A DNA stretch of 64,000 bases from Arthrobacter terrae (GTDB lineage Bacteria; Actinomycetota; Actinomycetes; Actinomycetales; Micrococcaceae). This document shows positions 18,706-27,554 of this stretch, piece by piece. Below the pieces are notes generated by a model. It made no database searches, was not told the DNA's origin, and was given only the letters and a program-made list of their open reading frames with translations. A program made the position numbers and the translations under genes. The stretch lies in the NCBI RefSeq assembly GCF_015708085.1, contig NZ_JADNYM010000011.1, forward strand, positions 89,965-153,964, written 5' to 3'. The first letter of the stretch is position 1. Each line of letters starts with the position of its first letter.

Positions 18706-19647
18706 GTGAGCATGGCAACGAGTACAACCGCGGCAGCGCAGTCCTTTATCGAACCAACGGCGGAACCTGATCCGCAGTCTCAAGCGTCCCACCTGCCGGC
18801 GGTCAGCGCGAAGACCGGTCTGCGGATCGCGTCAGTGAACGTTAATGGAATCCGGGCCGCCTATAAGCGCGGAATGGCCCAGTGGCTGGCCGCGCGGGAT
18901 GTAGACATCCTGTGCCTGCAGGAAGTGCGGGCGCCCGACGCGATTGTGCACGAACTGCTCGGCGATGACTGGCATATTCTGCATGCCGAAGCCGAGGCTA
19001 AAGGCCGCGCGGGGGTCGCAATTGCCTCCCGCAAAGACCGCATACAGCCACTGCAGACCCGGATCGGCATTGGGGATGACTACTTCGCTACCGCCGGGCG
19101 CTGGGTGGAAGCGGACTATCAGCTCCAGGACGCCGCCGGGCAGCCGGTGGAGCTCACGGTGGTCAGCGCCTACGTGCATTCCGGCGCAGTCGACACGCCC
19201 AAACAGGTGGATAAGTACCGTTTCCTGGACGTGATGGCAACGCGGCTCCCGCAGCTGAGCGGGGAAAGCGACCACGCGCTGGTCGTGGGCGACCTTAACG
19301 TCGGCCACACCACCTTGGATATCAAGAACTGGAAAGGCAACGTCAAACGGGCGGGCTTCCTTCCTGAGGAACGCGCCTACTTTGACAGGTTCTTTGGTGC
19401 GGAAATCGGCTGGAAAGACGTCCACCGTCGTCTTTCCGGTGATGTCGAAGGTCCCTATACCTGGTGGTCCTGGCGCGGGCAGGCGTTCGACAATGACACG
19501 GGCTGGCGGATCGATTACCAGATGGCAACCCCCGGCCTTGCAGCGGCAGCCTCCGCTGCCGTCGTCGACCGGGCGCCCTCGTGGGATACGCGCTTTTCCG
19601 ACCATGCCCCGCTGGTGGTCGACTACCAGCTCAACGTGCGCTCCTAG
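18706..19647 (+). CDS. xth: exodeoxyribonuclease III
   Basis: This 313-residue endonuclease/exonuclease/phosphatase-fold enzyme acts in base excision repair as AP endonuclease and 3'-5' exonuclease. Motifs in order are [56 protein letters not shown] and [11 protein letters not shown], covering the metal-binding Glu and catalytic Asp/Asn/His. The first 40 residues are a variable Ala/Pro-rich leader. The start is uncertain: GTG 18706 is preferred because TAAAGT (18693-18698) ends 7 bases upstream, as in leaderless genes; ATG 18712 is the alternative. Confidence 0.93.
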   Translation: MSMATSTTAAAQSFIEPTAEPDPQSQASHLPAVSAKTGLRIASVNVNGIRAAYKRGMAQWLAARDVDILCLQEVRAPDAIVHELLGDDWHILHAEAEAKGRAGVAIASRKDRIQPLQTRIGIGDDYFATAGRWVEADYQLQDAAGQPVELTVVSAYVHSGAVDTPKQVDKYRFLDVMATRLPQLSGESDHALVVGDLNVGHTTLDIKNWKGNVKRAGFLPEERAYFDRFFGAEIGWKDVHRRLSGDVEGPYTWWSWRGQAFDNDTGWRIDYQMATPGLAAAASAAVVDRAPSWDTRFSDHAPLVVDYQLNVRS

Positions 19648-19702
19648 CCAGAGATTACAACAGCACCAGAGACCACTACAGACAGTTGAGAGTACTGATT
19701 TT

Positions 19703-20722
19703 ATGACCGCATCACGTCAGCGCATTCTGTCCGGCGCGAAGCCCACTGCCGATTCACTGCATCTGGGTAATTACATCGGTGCCGTGCGCAACTGGGTGTC
19801 GATGCAAACCGAATACGACGCGGTCTTCTTCATTCCCGATCTGCACGCCGTGACGGTCGATTTCGACCCCGGCGACCTGGCGCGTCGGACCCGGACCGTT
19901 GCCGCCCAGTACATTGCCGCGGGAATCGATCCGGAAAAGTGCATTTTCTTTGTCCAGTCGCATGTGCCCGAGCATGCCGAGCTGGCGTGGGCGCTGAACT
20001 GCATCACCGGCTACGGCGAAGCCGCCCGGATGACGCAGTTCAAGGACAAGACCCAGAAGGGCGGCACCGACGCGGCCACGCTGGGGCTCTTCGCCTACCC
20101 CACGCTGATGGCCGCGGATATTTTGCTTTACCAGACCGATCTGGTGCCCGTCGGTGAAGACCAGCGCCAACATTTGGAATTGACCCGGAACCTGGCCCAG
20201 CGCTTCAATACCCGTTTTGGCGAAGCATTTACTGTTCCGGATGCGAAGATCCTCAAGGAGTCCGCGAAGATCTACGATCTGCAGAATCCAACCGCCAAAA
20301 TGTCCAAGACAGGAGAATCCGCCAGCGGATCCATTCAGCTGCTGGAGGATCCGAAGATTGCTGCGAAACGGATCAAATCGGCGGTAACGGATGATGGCAC
20401 CGTGGTCCGCTTTGATCTTGAGGCTAAGCCGGGTGTATCCAACCTCTTAACCATTTATGCAACGCTGACGGGCAAGACAGTGACGGAGCTGGAAAACGCC
20501 TATGCGGGCAAAATGTATGGGCATCTTAAGGTCGATCTGGCGGATGTCATGGTGGATTTCCTCACGCCGCTGCGGGACCGGACAAATGAATTGTTGGCCG
20601 ACCCCGCGGAGCTGGACCGGCTGCTGGCGGACGGGGCGCGCAGGGCACGCGAAATCGCGTCGGTGACGCTGAGCAGTGTCTACGACAAGATGGGCTTTCT
20701 CCCGCTGCAGGGCGGCCGCTAA
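19703..20722 (+). CDS. trpS: tryptophanyl-tRNA synthetase
   Basis: This 339-residue class I synthetase shows [18 protein letters not shown] (HIGH-type HLGN), the tryptophan-pocket region and [19 protein letters not shown], and the KMSKS-type loop AKMSKTGES. It charges tRNA-Trp. The start is ATG 19703, giving [15 protein letters not shown]. An in-frame TTA leucine codon is used at 20447-20449, which shows that UUA is decoded in a housekeeping gene. The RNA ligase-like gene starts four bases after its stop. Confidence 0.96.
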   Translation: MTASRQRILSGAKPTADSLHLGNYIGAVRNWVSMQTEYDAVFFIPDLHAVTVDFDPGDLARRTRTVAAQYIAAGIDPEKCIFFVQSHVPEHAELAWALNCITGYGEAARMTQFKDKTQKGGTDAATLGLFAYPTLMAADILLYQTDLVPVGEDQRQHLELTRNLAQRFNTRFGEAFTVPDAKILKESAKIYDLQNPTAKMSKTGESASGSIQLLEDPKIAAKRIKSAVTDDGTVVRFDLEAKPGVSNLLTIYATLTGKTVTELENAYAGKMYGHLKVDLADVMVDFLTPLRDRTNELLADPAELDRLLADGARRAREIASVTLSSVYDKMGFLPLQGGR

Positions 20723-20726
20723 GACC

Positions 20727-21359
20727 ATGAACCAGTCAACCCGGACCCGCATTGCATCGGAGGTCGTCCCCGCGCCGGAGGCCGGATGCCGGTGGGCGGG
20801 GATTATCGTGGCGTTGCCGGAGCCGCTGGCGGCCGAAATCACCGCCTACAGACGTTCCTTCGGGGACGCTCTGGCGGCCCAGATTCCAGCGCACATCACC
20901 CTGATTACCACTACACCAATAGGAGACTGGGCCGAAACCGTCCAGCACGTACGCCAGGTCGCGGCCAGCCAGCGCCCTTTCCGCGTCAGTGTCAGGGGAA
21001 CCGGCTCCTTCCGGCCGGTGTCCGAGGTGGTTTACCTGCAGTTGGGGTCCGGATTCGATGAGTGCGTACAATTGCACGAATTGCTGCAAAGCGGCCCGCT
21101 GGCCAGGGACCTCGTCTTCGATTTTCATCCGCATATCACCATCGCCCACGACATCAGCGCTGCAGGGCTCGATGAGGCCGCGCGGACTCTGGCAGACTTT
21201 GAGGCAACATTTCCGGTGACGGGAATGGGACTCTATGTCCATAATGATTCTGGCGCGTGGCTACTAAAGGAAGAGCTGAAATTTGGCGGGACATCCGAAA
21301 ATCAAGGTACCTCGAGGTACGAAGCCGCGCCCAACCGACTTGGCAAAGCTCCGGCTTGA
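20727..21359 (+). CDS. 2'-5' RNA ligase / cyclic phosphodiesterase family protein
   Basis: This 210-residue protein carries two HxT/S-type motifs typical of the 2H phosphoesterase superfamily: PAHITLITTTPIG (about residue 57) and FHPHITIAHD (about residue 134). Such proteins act on 2',3'-cyclic or 2'-5' RNA bonds; the true substrate is unknown. It follows trpS by four bases and probably shares its transcript. Its 3' end overlaps the start region of the YihY gene by 77 bases if the TTG start of that gene is right. Confidence 0.82.
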   Translation: MNQSTRTRIASEVVPAPEAGCRWAGIIVALPEPLAAEITAYRRSFGDALAAQIPAHITLITTTPIGDWAETVQHVRQVAASQRPFRVSVRGTGSFRPVSEVVYLQLGSGFDECVQLHELLQSGPLARDLVFDFHPHITIAHDISAAGLDEAARTLADFEATFPVTGMGLYVHNDSGAWLLKEELKFGGTSENQGTSRYEAAPNRLGKAPA

Positions 21360-22347
21360 GGTAATTGGCAATCAGGCCGCGTATGGCCGCGCCAAGCGCG
21401 CAGGTGCCGGGCGCGTCGGAGTCTTTATGACCTGGCTGAATCTTCAGCTCGCCCGGCTCAACACCCTGCAGCCGCTGCGTATGCTGGCCCAGTACAACGT
21501 ACAGCGCGGCCCCGTAATGGCGGCGGGTATCGGTTTCACGATGTTTTTCTCCATCACCGGTCTGCTCACCACCGGGTTTTCGATCGCCGCGCTGGTCCTG
21601 AAATCCAACAAGGCGCTGCTGGACGCCTTGGTTTCCAGCGTCGCGAAGAGCACGCCGGGACTTTTAAAGGTCGACGGCGGCAATGGACTAGTGGATCCGC
21701 AGGCACTGCTGAACCCGACCGGGCTCGGCTGGACGGCGATCATCGCGGCGCTGGTAACCATCTTCACCGCGCTGAGCTGGATCGCGTCGCTGCGCATCGG
21801 CATGCGGGGCGTAGCGGGGCTCCAAGCGCTGACAGTTAATCCCGTAGTGAAGAAGCTTAAGGACGCGGGGACACTGGTATTGCTCGGGGTGGCCCTGTTG
21901 ATCACGGCCGGGGTAACCGTGGTCTTCGGCGGTGCCCTGGATGCGGTCACAGGAGTTTTGCATCTCGACACGGCTGTGGCGATCCCCGCAGGTTTTGTAC
22001 TCGGAGTGGCGGTGGCCCTGCTGCTTAACTGGCTGACGGCGACGATTCTGTTCAAGCTGGCAGCGGGGCTGGAATTGGACCGGAGCATCTTCGTGCGCGC
22101 CACAGCCCTGGCCGGCGTGGGAATGACCATCCTTCAGCTGCTCAGTGGCCTGCTTCTGGGCAAGGCAACCGCAAACCCACTGCTCGCGTCATTTGTCGTG
22201 ATCATCGGCCTGCTCATCTGGTTTAACTTCGTCAGCCAGGTTTTCCTGTTCGCCGCCGCCTATGCTGCCGTGCGGCAGGCGGATGCCGATGCCGCCGTTC
22301 TCGCGGCGGACAAGCGGGGACGCGCCCGCACCCTGCGGCCGGCCTGA
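21283..22347 (+). CDS. YihY/BrkB family inner membrane protein
   Basis: This protein of up to 354 residues has about six membrane segments in the YihY/BrkB pattern, with RGPVMAAGIGFTMFFSITGLLTTGFSIAAL early and LLIWFNFVSQVFLFAAAYAAVRQ near the end. The function of the family is not settled; older tRNA-processing (RNase BN) naming is not supported. TTG 21283 has AGGAAGAG about 7 bases upstream, but needs a 77-base overlap with the previous gene. ATG 21427 would remove the first 48 residues, which are soluble and basic. Confidence 0.82.
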   Translation: MAGHPKIKVPRGTKPRPTDLAKLRLEVIGNQAAYGRAKRAGAGRVGVFMTWLNLQLARLNTLQPLRMLAQYNVQRGPVMAAGIGFTMFFSITGLLTTGFSIAALVLKSNKALLDALVSSVAKSTPGLLKVDGGNGLVDPQALLNPTGLGWTAIIAALVTIFTALSWIASLRIGMRGVAGLQALTVNPVVKKLKDAGTLVLLGVALLITAGVTVVFGGALDAVTGVLHLDTAVAIPAGFVLGVAVALLLNWLTATILFKLAAGLELDRSIFVRATALAGVGMTILQLLSGLLLGKATANPLLASFVVIIGLLIWFNFVSQVFLFAAAYAAVRQADADAAVLAADKRGRARTLRPA

Positions 22348-22373
22348 CCAAATCAACCGCCCCATCGAAACGA

Positions 22374-22423
22374 CTGAGCCGTAGCTGTCCTGTAGAAGGC
22401 TCTAACGGACAGCTACGGCTCAG
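22374..22423. terminator. bidirectional hairpin between YihY gene and sdhB
   Basis: CTGAGCCGTAGCTGTCC (22374-22390) and GGACAGCTACGGCTCAG (22407-22423) form a perfect 17-base stem with a 16-base loop. Flanking bases GACCAAA and TTTGGTC give partial outer pairing. It lies between convergent genes and likely serves both. Confidence 0.8.
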
Positions 22424-22450
22424 CCGATGTGGTTTGGTCCTGGATGAGGG

Positions 22451-23248
22451 TCAGACCTGTCGGCTGAGGATGGCCTGCTTGACCTCCGAGATCGCCTGCG
22501 TGACCTGGATGCCGCGGGGGCATGCTTCGGTGCAGTTGAAGGTGGTGCGGCAACGCCACACACCTTCCTTGTCGTTGAGGATCTCCAGGCGCATGTCGCC
22601 GGCATCATCGCGGGAGTCGAAGATGAAGCGGTGCGCATTGACGATTGCTGCCGGGCCGAAGTACTGGCCGTCCGTCCAGAAGACCGGGCACGATGAGGTG
22701 CACGCGGCGCAGAGGATGCACTTAGTAGTGTCGTCGAAGCGGGCCCGCTCCTCCGCGGATTGCAGGCGCTCCTTAGTGGGTTCGTGGCCCTTGTTAATCA
22801 GGAAAGGCATGATTTCGCGGTACGACTGGAAAAACGGTTCCATGTCCACAATCAGGTCTTTTTCCACCGGCAGACCCTTGATCGCCTCAACCGTGATGGG
22901 CTTTTTCGTGTCCAGGTCCTTCAGCAGAGTCTTACAGGCCAGCCGGTTGCGCCCGTTAATGCGCATCGCATCGGAGCCGCAGACACCGTGCGCACAGGAG
23001 CGGCGGAAGGACAGCGAGCCGTCGTGCTCCCATTTGATCTTATGCAAGGCGTCCAGGACACGGTCCGTACCGTACATGGTCAGTTCGTAGTCTTCCCAGA
23101 CAAAGTCCTCGGACACCTCCGGGTTGTATCGGCGTACGCGCAAGGTGATGTCGAACGTGGGGATTTCGCCACCGCCGCCAATGTGCGCGGGCAGTTCGAT
23201 CTTTGACGCCGGTTCCGGTGCCGTTTCAGCAGTTTCAATCGGGCTCAT
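22451..23248 (-). CDS. sdhB: succinate dehydrogenase iron-sulfur subunit
   Basis: This 265-residue protein transfers electrons from SdhA to the quinone site. It has the [2Fe-2S] region CAHGVCGSDAMRINGRNRLAC, then CILCAACTSSCP and CRTTFNCTEACP for the [4Fe-4S] and [3Fe-4S] clusters. Asp in place of a third Cys in CGSD is also seen in well-known SdhB proteins. The ATG shares one base with the sdhA stop (TAATG), so translation is coupled. It is the last gene of sdhCDAB. Confidence 0.96.
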   Translation of the reverse strand: MSPIETAETAPEPASKIELPAHIGGGGEIPTFDITLRVRRYNPEVSEDFVWEDYELTMYGTDRVLDALHKIKWEHDGSLSFRRSCAHGVCGSDAMRINGRNRLACKTLLKDLDTKKPITVEAIKGLPVEKDLIVDMEPFFQSYREIMPFLINKGHEPTKERLQSAEERARFDDTTKCILCAACTSSCPVFWTDGQYFGPAAIVNAHRFIFDSRDDAGDMRLEILNDKEGVWRCRTTFNCTEACPRGIQVTQAISEVKQAILSRQV

Positions 23249-25035
23249 TAGTACTTCCTCACCATCGGCTCGTAGCGCGTGAATACAACCGGTTTGGTCC
23301 CCAGCCGGATGCCCGCAGTGTGTTCGGCGTTGGCCCCCTCAGCAACCTTGTAGGCCATCGAGTGCTTCATGAAGTTTTCGTCATCACGCTCCGGGAAGTC
23401 CTCGCGGAAATGACCGCCGCGGGACTCCTCGCGATGCAGCGCCGCAACGGTCATGACCTTGGCCAGCTCAAGCAGGAAGCCCAGTTCCACGGCCTCGAGC
23501 AGATCCAGGTTGAACCGCTTGCCCTTGTCCTGAACGGTAATGCGCTGGTACCGCTCCTCGAAGGAGGCGATGTCGCTCAAAACCTTGTTCAGCGACTCGG
23601 CGGTCCGGAACACCTGCATATTGGCGTCCATCGTGTCCTGCAGCTCCTTGCGGATCAGCGCAACTTTTTCGCCGCCGTCGGACGTCCTGACGTGGTTAAG
23701 CAGCTCCACGGTGTAGGCCTCCGGATCTGCCGGCAGGTCCACGAAGTCCGCGGTCAGGGAATACTCGGCGGCGGCAATTCCGGCCCGCTTGCCGAAGACG
23801 TTGATGTCCAGCAGCGAGTTTGTGCCCAGCCGGTTGGAACCGTGCACCGACACGCAGGCCACCTCACCGGCGGCGTACAGGCCGGGAATGACATTGTCGC
23901 TGTCCTGCAGAACCTCGGCCTTGACGTTCGTGGGGATGCCGCCCATGGCATAGTGCGCGGTCGGGAAAACCGGGACCGGCTCCGTGTAGGGCTCGACACC
24001 GAGGTAGGTGCGGGCGAACTCGGTGATGTCCGGCAGCTTCGCGTCGATGTGCGCCGGTTCAAGGTGGGTCAGATCAAGGAGCACATAGTCCTTGTTCGGG
24101 CCGCAGCCGCGTCCCTCGCGGACCTCGTTGGCCATTGACCGGGCCACAATGTCCCGGGGGGCAAGGTCCTTGATGGTCGGGGCATAACGCTCCATGAAGC
24201 GCTCACCCTCGGAGTTGCGCAGAATTGCGCCTTCGCCGCGGGCGGCTTCGGAGAGCAGGATGCCCAGACCAGCCAGTCCGGTTGGATGGAACTGGAAGAA
24301 CTCCATGTCCTCCAGGGGGATGCCGCGGCGGAACGCAATGCCCATACCATCGCCGGTGAGCGTGTGCGCATTTGACGTCGTCTTAAAGACCTTGCCGGCG
24401 CCGCCGGTGGCAAAAATAATGCTCTTGGCCTGGAAGACGTGGAGTTCACCGGAGGCAAGGTCATAGGAGACGACGCCGGCTACGCGCTTTTGGATACGGG
24501 TGACGCCGTCGACGGTGACTTCTTCATCCACCATCAGCATGTCCAGGACGTAGTACTCGTTATAGAACTCAACGTTGTGTTTGACGCAGTTTTGGTAGAG
24601 CGTCTGCAGGATCATGTGTCCGGTACGGTCGGCAGCATAGCAGGCACGGCGGACCGGGGCCTTGCCGTGGTCGCGGGTATGCCCGCCGAAGCGGCGTTGA
24701 TCGATCCGGCCCTCGGGGGTGCGGTTGAACGGCAGCCCCATCTTTTCCAGGTCGAGGACTGCGTTAATGGCTTCTTTGGCCATAATCTCCGCCGCGTCCT
24801 GGTCAACCAGGTAGTCCCCGCCCTTGACGGTGTCAAAGGTGTGCCACTCCCAATTGTCTTCCTCGACATTGGCCAGTGCAGCGCACATTCCGCCCTGGGC
24901 CGCACCGGTGTGGGATCGGGTGGGGTAGAGCTTGGTCAGTACAGCGGTGCGTGCGCGCTGGCCGGATTCGATGGCGGCACGCATGCCGGCGCCACCGGCC
25001 CCGACGATGACGACGTCGTACTTATGGACCTGCAT
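23248..25035 (-). CDS. sdhA: succinate dehydrogenase flavoprotein subunit
   Basis: This 595-residue flavoprotein oxidises succinate to fumarate. It begins with the FAD dinucleotide fold (YDVVIVGAGGAGMRAAIE) and has the covalent-FAD histidine motif RSHTGAAQGGMCAAL. Mid-protein segments GDGMGIAFRRGIPLEDMEFFQFHPTG and the C-terminal Arg/His-rich ESRGGHFREDFPERDD complete the active-site architecture. About 190 bases separate it from sdhD, including a 16-base tandem repeat array, which is unusual inside an otherwise tight operon. Confidence 0.97.
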   Translation of the reverse strand: MQVHKYDVVIVGAGGAGMRAAIESGQRARTAVLTKLYPTRSHTGAAQGGMCAALANVEEDNWEWHTFDTVKGGDYLVDQDAAEIMAKEAINAVLDLEKMGLPFNRTPEGRIDQRRFGGHTRDHGKAPVRRACYAADRTGHMILQTLYQNCVKHNVEFYNEYYVLDMLMVDEEVTVDGVTRIQKRVAGVVSYDLASGELHVFQAKSIIFATGGAGKVFKTTSNAHTLTGDGMGIAFRRGIPLEDMEFFQFHPTGLAGLGILLSEAARGEGAILRNSEGERFMERYAPTIKDLAPRDIVARSMANEVREGRGCGPNKDYVLLDLTHLEPAHIDAKLPDITEFARTYLGVEPYTEPVPVFPTAHYAMGGIPTNVKAEVLQDSDNVIPGLYAAGEVACVSVHGSNRLGTNSLLDINVFGKRAGIAAAEYSLTADFVDLPADPEAYTVELLNHVRTSDGGEKVALIRKELQDTMDANMQVFRTAESLNKVLSDIASFEERYQRITVQDKGKRFNLDLLEAVELGFLLELAKVMTVAALHREESRGGHFREDFPERDDENFMKHSMAYKVAEGANAEHTAGIRLGTKPVVFTRYEPMVRKY

Positions 25036-25063
25036 ACTGGATGCTCTTTCTCTCTTTACTGCG

Positions 25064-25150
25064 TTTAAGAAGTGTGGGGTTTAAGAAGTGTGGGGTTTAA
25101 GAAGTGTGAGGTTTAAGAAGTGTGGGGTTTAAGACGTGTGGGATTTAAAG
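25064..25150. repeat. 16-base tandem repeat array in the sdhD-sdhA gap
   Basis: Five 16-base units (consensus TTTAAGAAGTGTGGGG) run from 25064 to 25143, followed by a 7-base partial unit. Units 1, 2 and 4 are identical; units 3 and 5 differ at one and two positions. On the sense (minus) strand the array gives repeated CCCCACACTTCTTAAA about 28 bases before the sdhA start. It may affect translation or mRNA stability of sdhAB, or be simple slippage. Confidence 0.85.
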
Positions 25151-25227
25151 CGTTCAGTGCTTACTGATGGCCACGTCCGTCTACCGGCGGTGGCTGAACC
25201 TGCGCTGATTAGTTGGTCAGTTTCCGG

Positions 25228-25692
25228 TTATTTGGCGGTGCAGAAGGACGGGAGGTCCGTCACAGCGCCGGCCGGGCACGGGTCAAAGGTGAAAATGACG
25301 AGCGTGCCGAGGACAATGATGACGACCGTCGCCACGTAGAGCACCGTCTTGAGCGTCATCCGCGTAGCGTTGCGTTCGGCGTAGTCGTTGATGATGGTCC
25401 GCACGCCATTGGTGCCATGAAGCATGGCGAGCCAGAGCATCAGCAGGTCCCAGATCTGCCAGAAGGGGCTGGCCCACTTGCCGGCAACGAAACCGAAGTC
25501 GATAGCGTGAATGCCGTCACCGACCATGAGGTTCACAAACAGGTGACCGAAGATCAAAACGACCAGAACGACGCCCGACAGACGCATGAACAGCCAGGCA
25601 GCCATCTCAAAGTTGCCTTTGCCGCCCTTCCTGCGGGTGTACTTGACATCAACCTTGCCGCTGCGCGGGGCGTCGATTGTAGGTGTGGCCAT
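25228..25692 (-). CDS. sdhD: succinate dehydrogenase membrane anchor subunit
   Basis: This 154-residue protein has three hydrophobic helices (about residues 28-50, 68-90 and 104-127), with LSGVVLVVLIFGHLFVNLMV containing a possible haem-ligand His and GTNGVRTIINDY between helices 2 and 3. It anchors SdhAB with SdhC and helps form the quinone site. ATG 25692 is chosen, giving MATPTIDAP; it starts two bases after the sdhC stop. Confidence 0.9.
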   Translation of the reverse strand: MATPTIDAPRSGKVDVKYTRRKGGKGNFEMAAWLFMRLSGVVLVVLIFGHLFVNLMVGDGIHAIDFGFVAGKWASPFWQIWDLLMLWLAMLHGTNGVRTIINDYAERNATRMTLKTVLYVATVVIIVLGTLVIFTFDPCPAGAVTDLPSFCTAK

Positions 25693-25694
25693 GA

Positions 25695-26075
25695 TTAGTG
25701 CCCCCCGAAAACGATGGAAAGGTGGCGGATCAGGAACGGCACCATGACAACGACCCACAGGATCAAAACTGCCCAGAGCAGCCGGGCCTGGTACTTATTG
25801 CCCTTCTTCCAGAAGTCGATGGCAACGATCCGCAGCCCGTTGAACGCGTGGAAAACGATGGCGGCGACCAGGCCAGCCTCGCCCAGGCCCATGATCGGAT
25901 TCTTATACGTGCCGATGACGGCGGTGTACGCCTCCGGGGATACGCGCACCAACGAAGTGTCCAGAACGTGAACCAACAGGAAAAAGAAAATAACGACACC
26001 GGTAATACGGTGTCCCACCCAGGACCACATGCCTTCTCGGCCGCGGTACAAAGTGCCAGCTGGTTTTGTCGGCAC
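25695..26075 (-). CDS. sdhC: succinate dehydrogenase cytochrome b556 subunit
   Basis: This 126-residue membrane protein has three helices and the SdhC signature region WSWVGHRITGVVIFFFLLVHVLDT, with the His pair likely involved in haem b binding, then AIVFHAFNGLRIVAIDFW. GTG 26075 is preceded by AGAGAGGAT. It is the first gene of sdhCDAB, with a good promoter about 90 bases upstream. Confidence 0.92.
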   Translation of the reverse strand: MPTKPAGTLYRGREGMWSWVGHRITGVVIFFFLLVHVLDTSLVRVSPEAYTAVIGTYKNPIMGLGEAGLVAAIVFHAFNGLRIVAIDFWKKGNKYQARLLWAVLILWVVVMVPFLIRHLSIVFGGH

Positions 26076-26162
26076 GCAATAATCCTCTCTGCTTCACAGC
26101 GGCGCTAGCGTGGTTCCACGCGGGGTTACGCTCGTTGCGAGAGCACTCCTAGCTCAGGCCTA

Positions 26163-26191
26163 AATGTAGGCTTGGTATACAGCTTATTCAA
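26163..26191 (-). promoter_or_regulatory. sdhCDAB promoter
   Basis: On the minus strand TTGAAT (26186-26191) and TACATT (26163-26168) are spaced by exactly 17 bases. The transcript would start near 26156 with a leader of about 80 bases. The divergent manC promoter lies about 70 bases away. Confidence 0.7.
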
Positions 26192-26269
26192 ATTAGGCGC
26201 TCCTTGCTCTATGGTCCTGATCACAGCCGGGCGCCCGGGAGCGGGGGCTGGAGTCCATTAGACTAACCG

Positions 26270-27433
26270 GTGATGAATACGCAAATGCACAATACCCCGG
26301 ACGCCGGATCCGCCGAGGCCCCTTCCGCGCAACCTATGGACAGGTTTTATGCAGTCATTCCCGCCGGAGGAGTGGGCACGAGGTTGTGGCCGCTCTCCCG
26401 CGCCGCTGCGCCGAAGTTCCTCCATGATTTGACGAATTCGGGCAGTACGCTGCTCCGCGCAACCTATGACAGGCTTGTTCCGCTGGCCGGGGAGCGTGTC
26501 GTCGTTGTCACTGGCACCGCCCATCGGGAGGCCGTTTGCCGTCAGCTGCCGGAGATCAAGGTTGCCGACTTGGTGCTGGAAAGCGAGCCCAAGGATTCTG
26601 CGGCCGCGATCGGGCTGGCGGCCGCGATCTTGTACCGGCGGGATCCGGACATCATCATGGGTTCCTTTGCCGCGGATCAGGTGATCAGCCCCGATGCAGC
26701 GTTCCAGGATGCCGTCCGCGAGGCGATCTGCACTGCCGCCACGGGAAAGATCGTGACGATCGGGATCAAACCCACGCATCCTTCCACTGGCTTCGGCTAC
26801 ATCCGGACAGGTGCAGCACTGGATGTTCCCGGCGCTCCCAGCGCACACGCCGTCGTCGAATTTGTGGAAAAGCCGAGCGAGTCGGTGGCCGCGGAATATC
26901 TGGCCAGTGGAGATTACAACTGGAATGCGGGGATGTTTGTTGCCCCCGTGGCGTTGATGCTCAAGCACCTGGAAAAGAACCAGCCGGAGCTCTTTGCCGG
27001 GCTGACGCAAATCGCCGAGGCGTGGGAAACAGATCAGCAGGAAGAAGTTGCAGCGCGGATCTGGCCGACGCTGCCGAAGACGGCCATTGACTACGCCGTG
27101 GCCGAACCCGCGGCCGATGCCGGCGACGTCGCAGTGATCCCGGGGACGTTCAGCTGGGACGATGTGGGTGACTTCGCTGCGATTGGCCGGCTCAACAGCG
27201 CCAAAGAAGTGGACGATGTGACCGTAGTCGGGGAGGGCGCCCGGGTATTCACCGAAGGTGCCTCCGGCGTGGTCGTCACCGACACCAAGCGGGTCATCGC
27301 GCTGATCGGAATCAAGGACGTCGTCATCGTGGACACACCGGACGCGCTTTTGGTGACGACGACGGCGCACGCCCAGCAGGTGAAGAGCGCGGTGGACCAT
27401 CTGAAGGCCAGCGGCGACACGGACGTTCTCTAG
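26270..27433 (+). CDS. manC: mannose-1-phosphate guanylyltransferase
   Basis: This 387-residue nucleotidyltransferase makes GDP-mannose from mannose-1-phosphate and GTP. The pyrophosphorylase signature FYAVIPAGGVGTRLWPLSR lies near the start, followed by KPTHPSTGFGYIR, VVEFVEKPS, YNWNAGMFV and GTFSWDDVGDF. It lacks the C-terminal isomerase domain of bifunctional ManC/AlgA. TAGACT (26259-26264) ends 5 bases before GTG 26270 and 8 before ATG 26273, so a leaderless start at one of them is likely. GDP-mannose would feed mannosylation of lipids or glycans in an actinobacterium. Confidence 0.93.
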   Translation: MMNTQMHNTPDAGSAEAPSAQPMDRFYAVIPAGGVGTRLWPLSRAAAPKFLHDLTNSGSTLLRATYDRLVPLAGERVVVVTGTAHREAVCRQLPEIKVADLVLESEPKDSAAAIGLAAAILYRRDPDIIMGSFAADQVISPDAAFQDAVREAICTAATGKIVTIGIKPTHPSTGFGYIRTGAALDVPGAPSAHAVVEFVEKPSESVAAEYLASGDYNWNAGMFVAPVALMLKHLEKNQPELFAGLTQIAEAWETDQQEEVAARIWPTLPKTAIDYAVAEPAADAGDVAVIPGTFSWDDVGDFAAIGRLNSAKEVDDVTVVGEGARVFTEGASGVVVTDTKRVIALIGIKDVVIVDTPDALLVTTTAHAQQVKSAVDHLKASGDTDVL

Positions 27434-27554
27434 CCCGGTTGACAGGTCCGGTGCGGTCCCCGGTCAGATCCGGCGCGGCCGGACGCGGTCAGCCGGCCTG
27501 TAACGGTTCGCCGTCAATGCCCCTGATGCGATCCAGGGTCGTTAGAGTTTCATT

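Noticed and set aside
21305..21318. 14-base palindrome GTACCTCGAGGTAC
   Set aside because: It lies inside overlapping coding sequence and is short; chance is sufficient.
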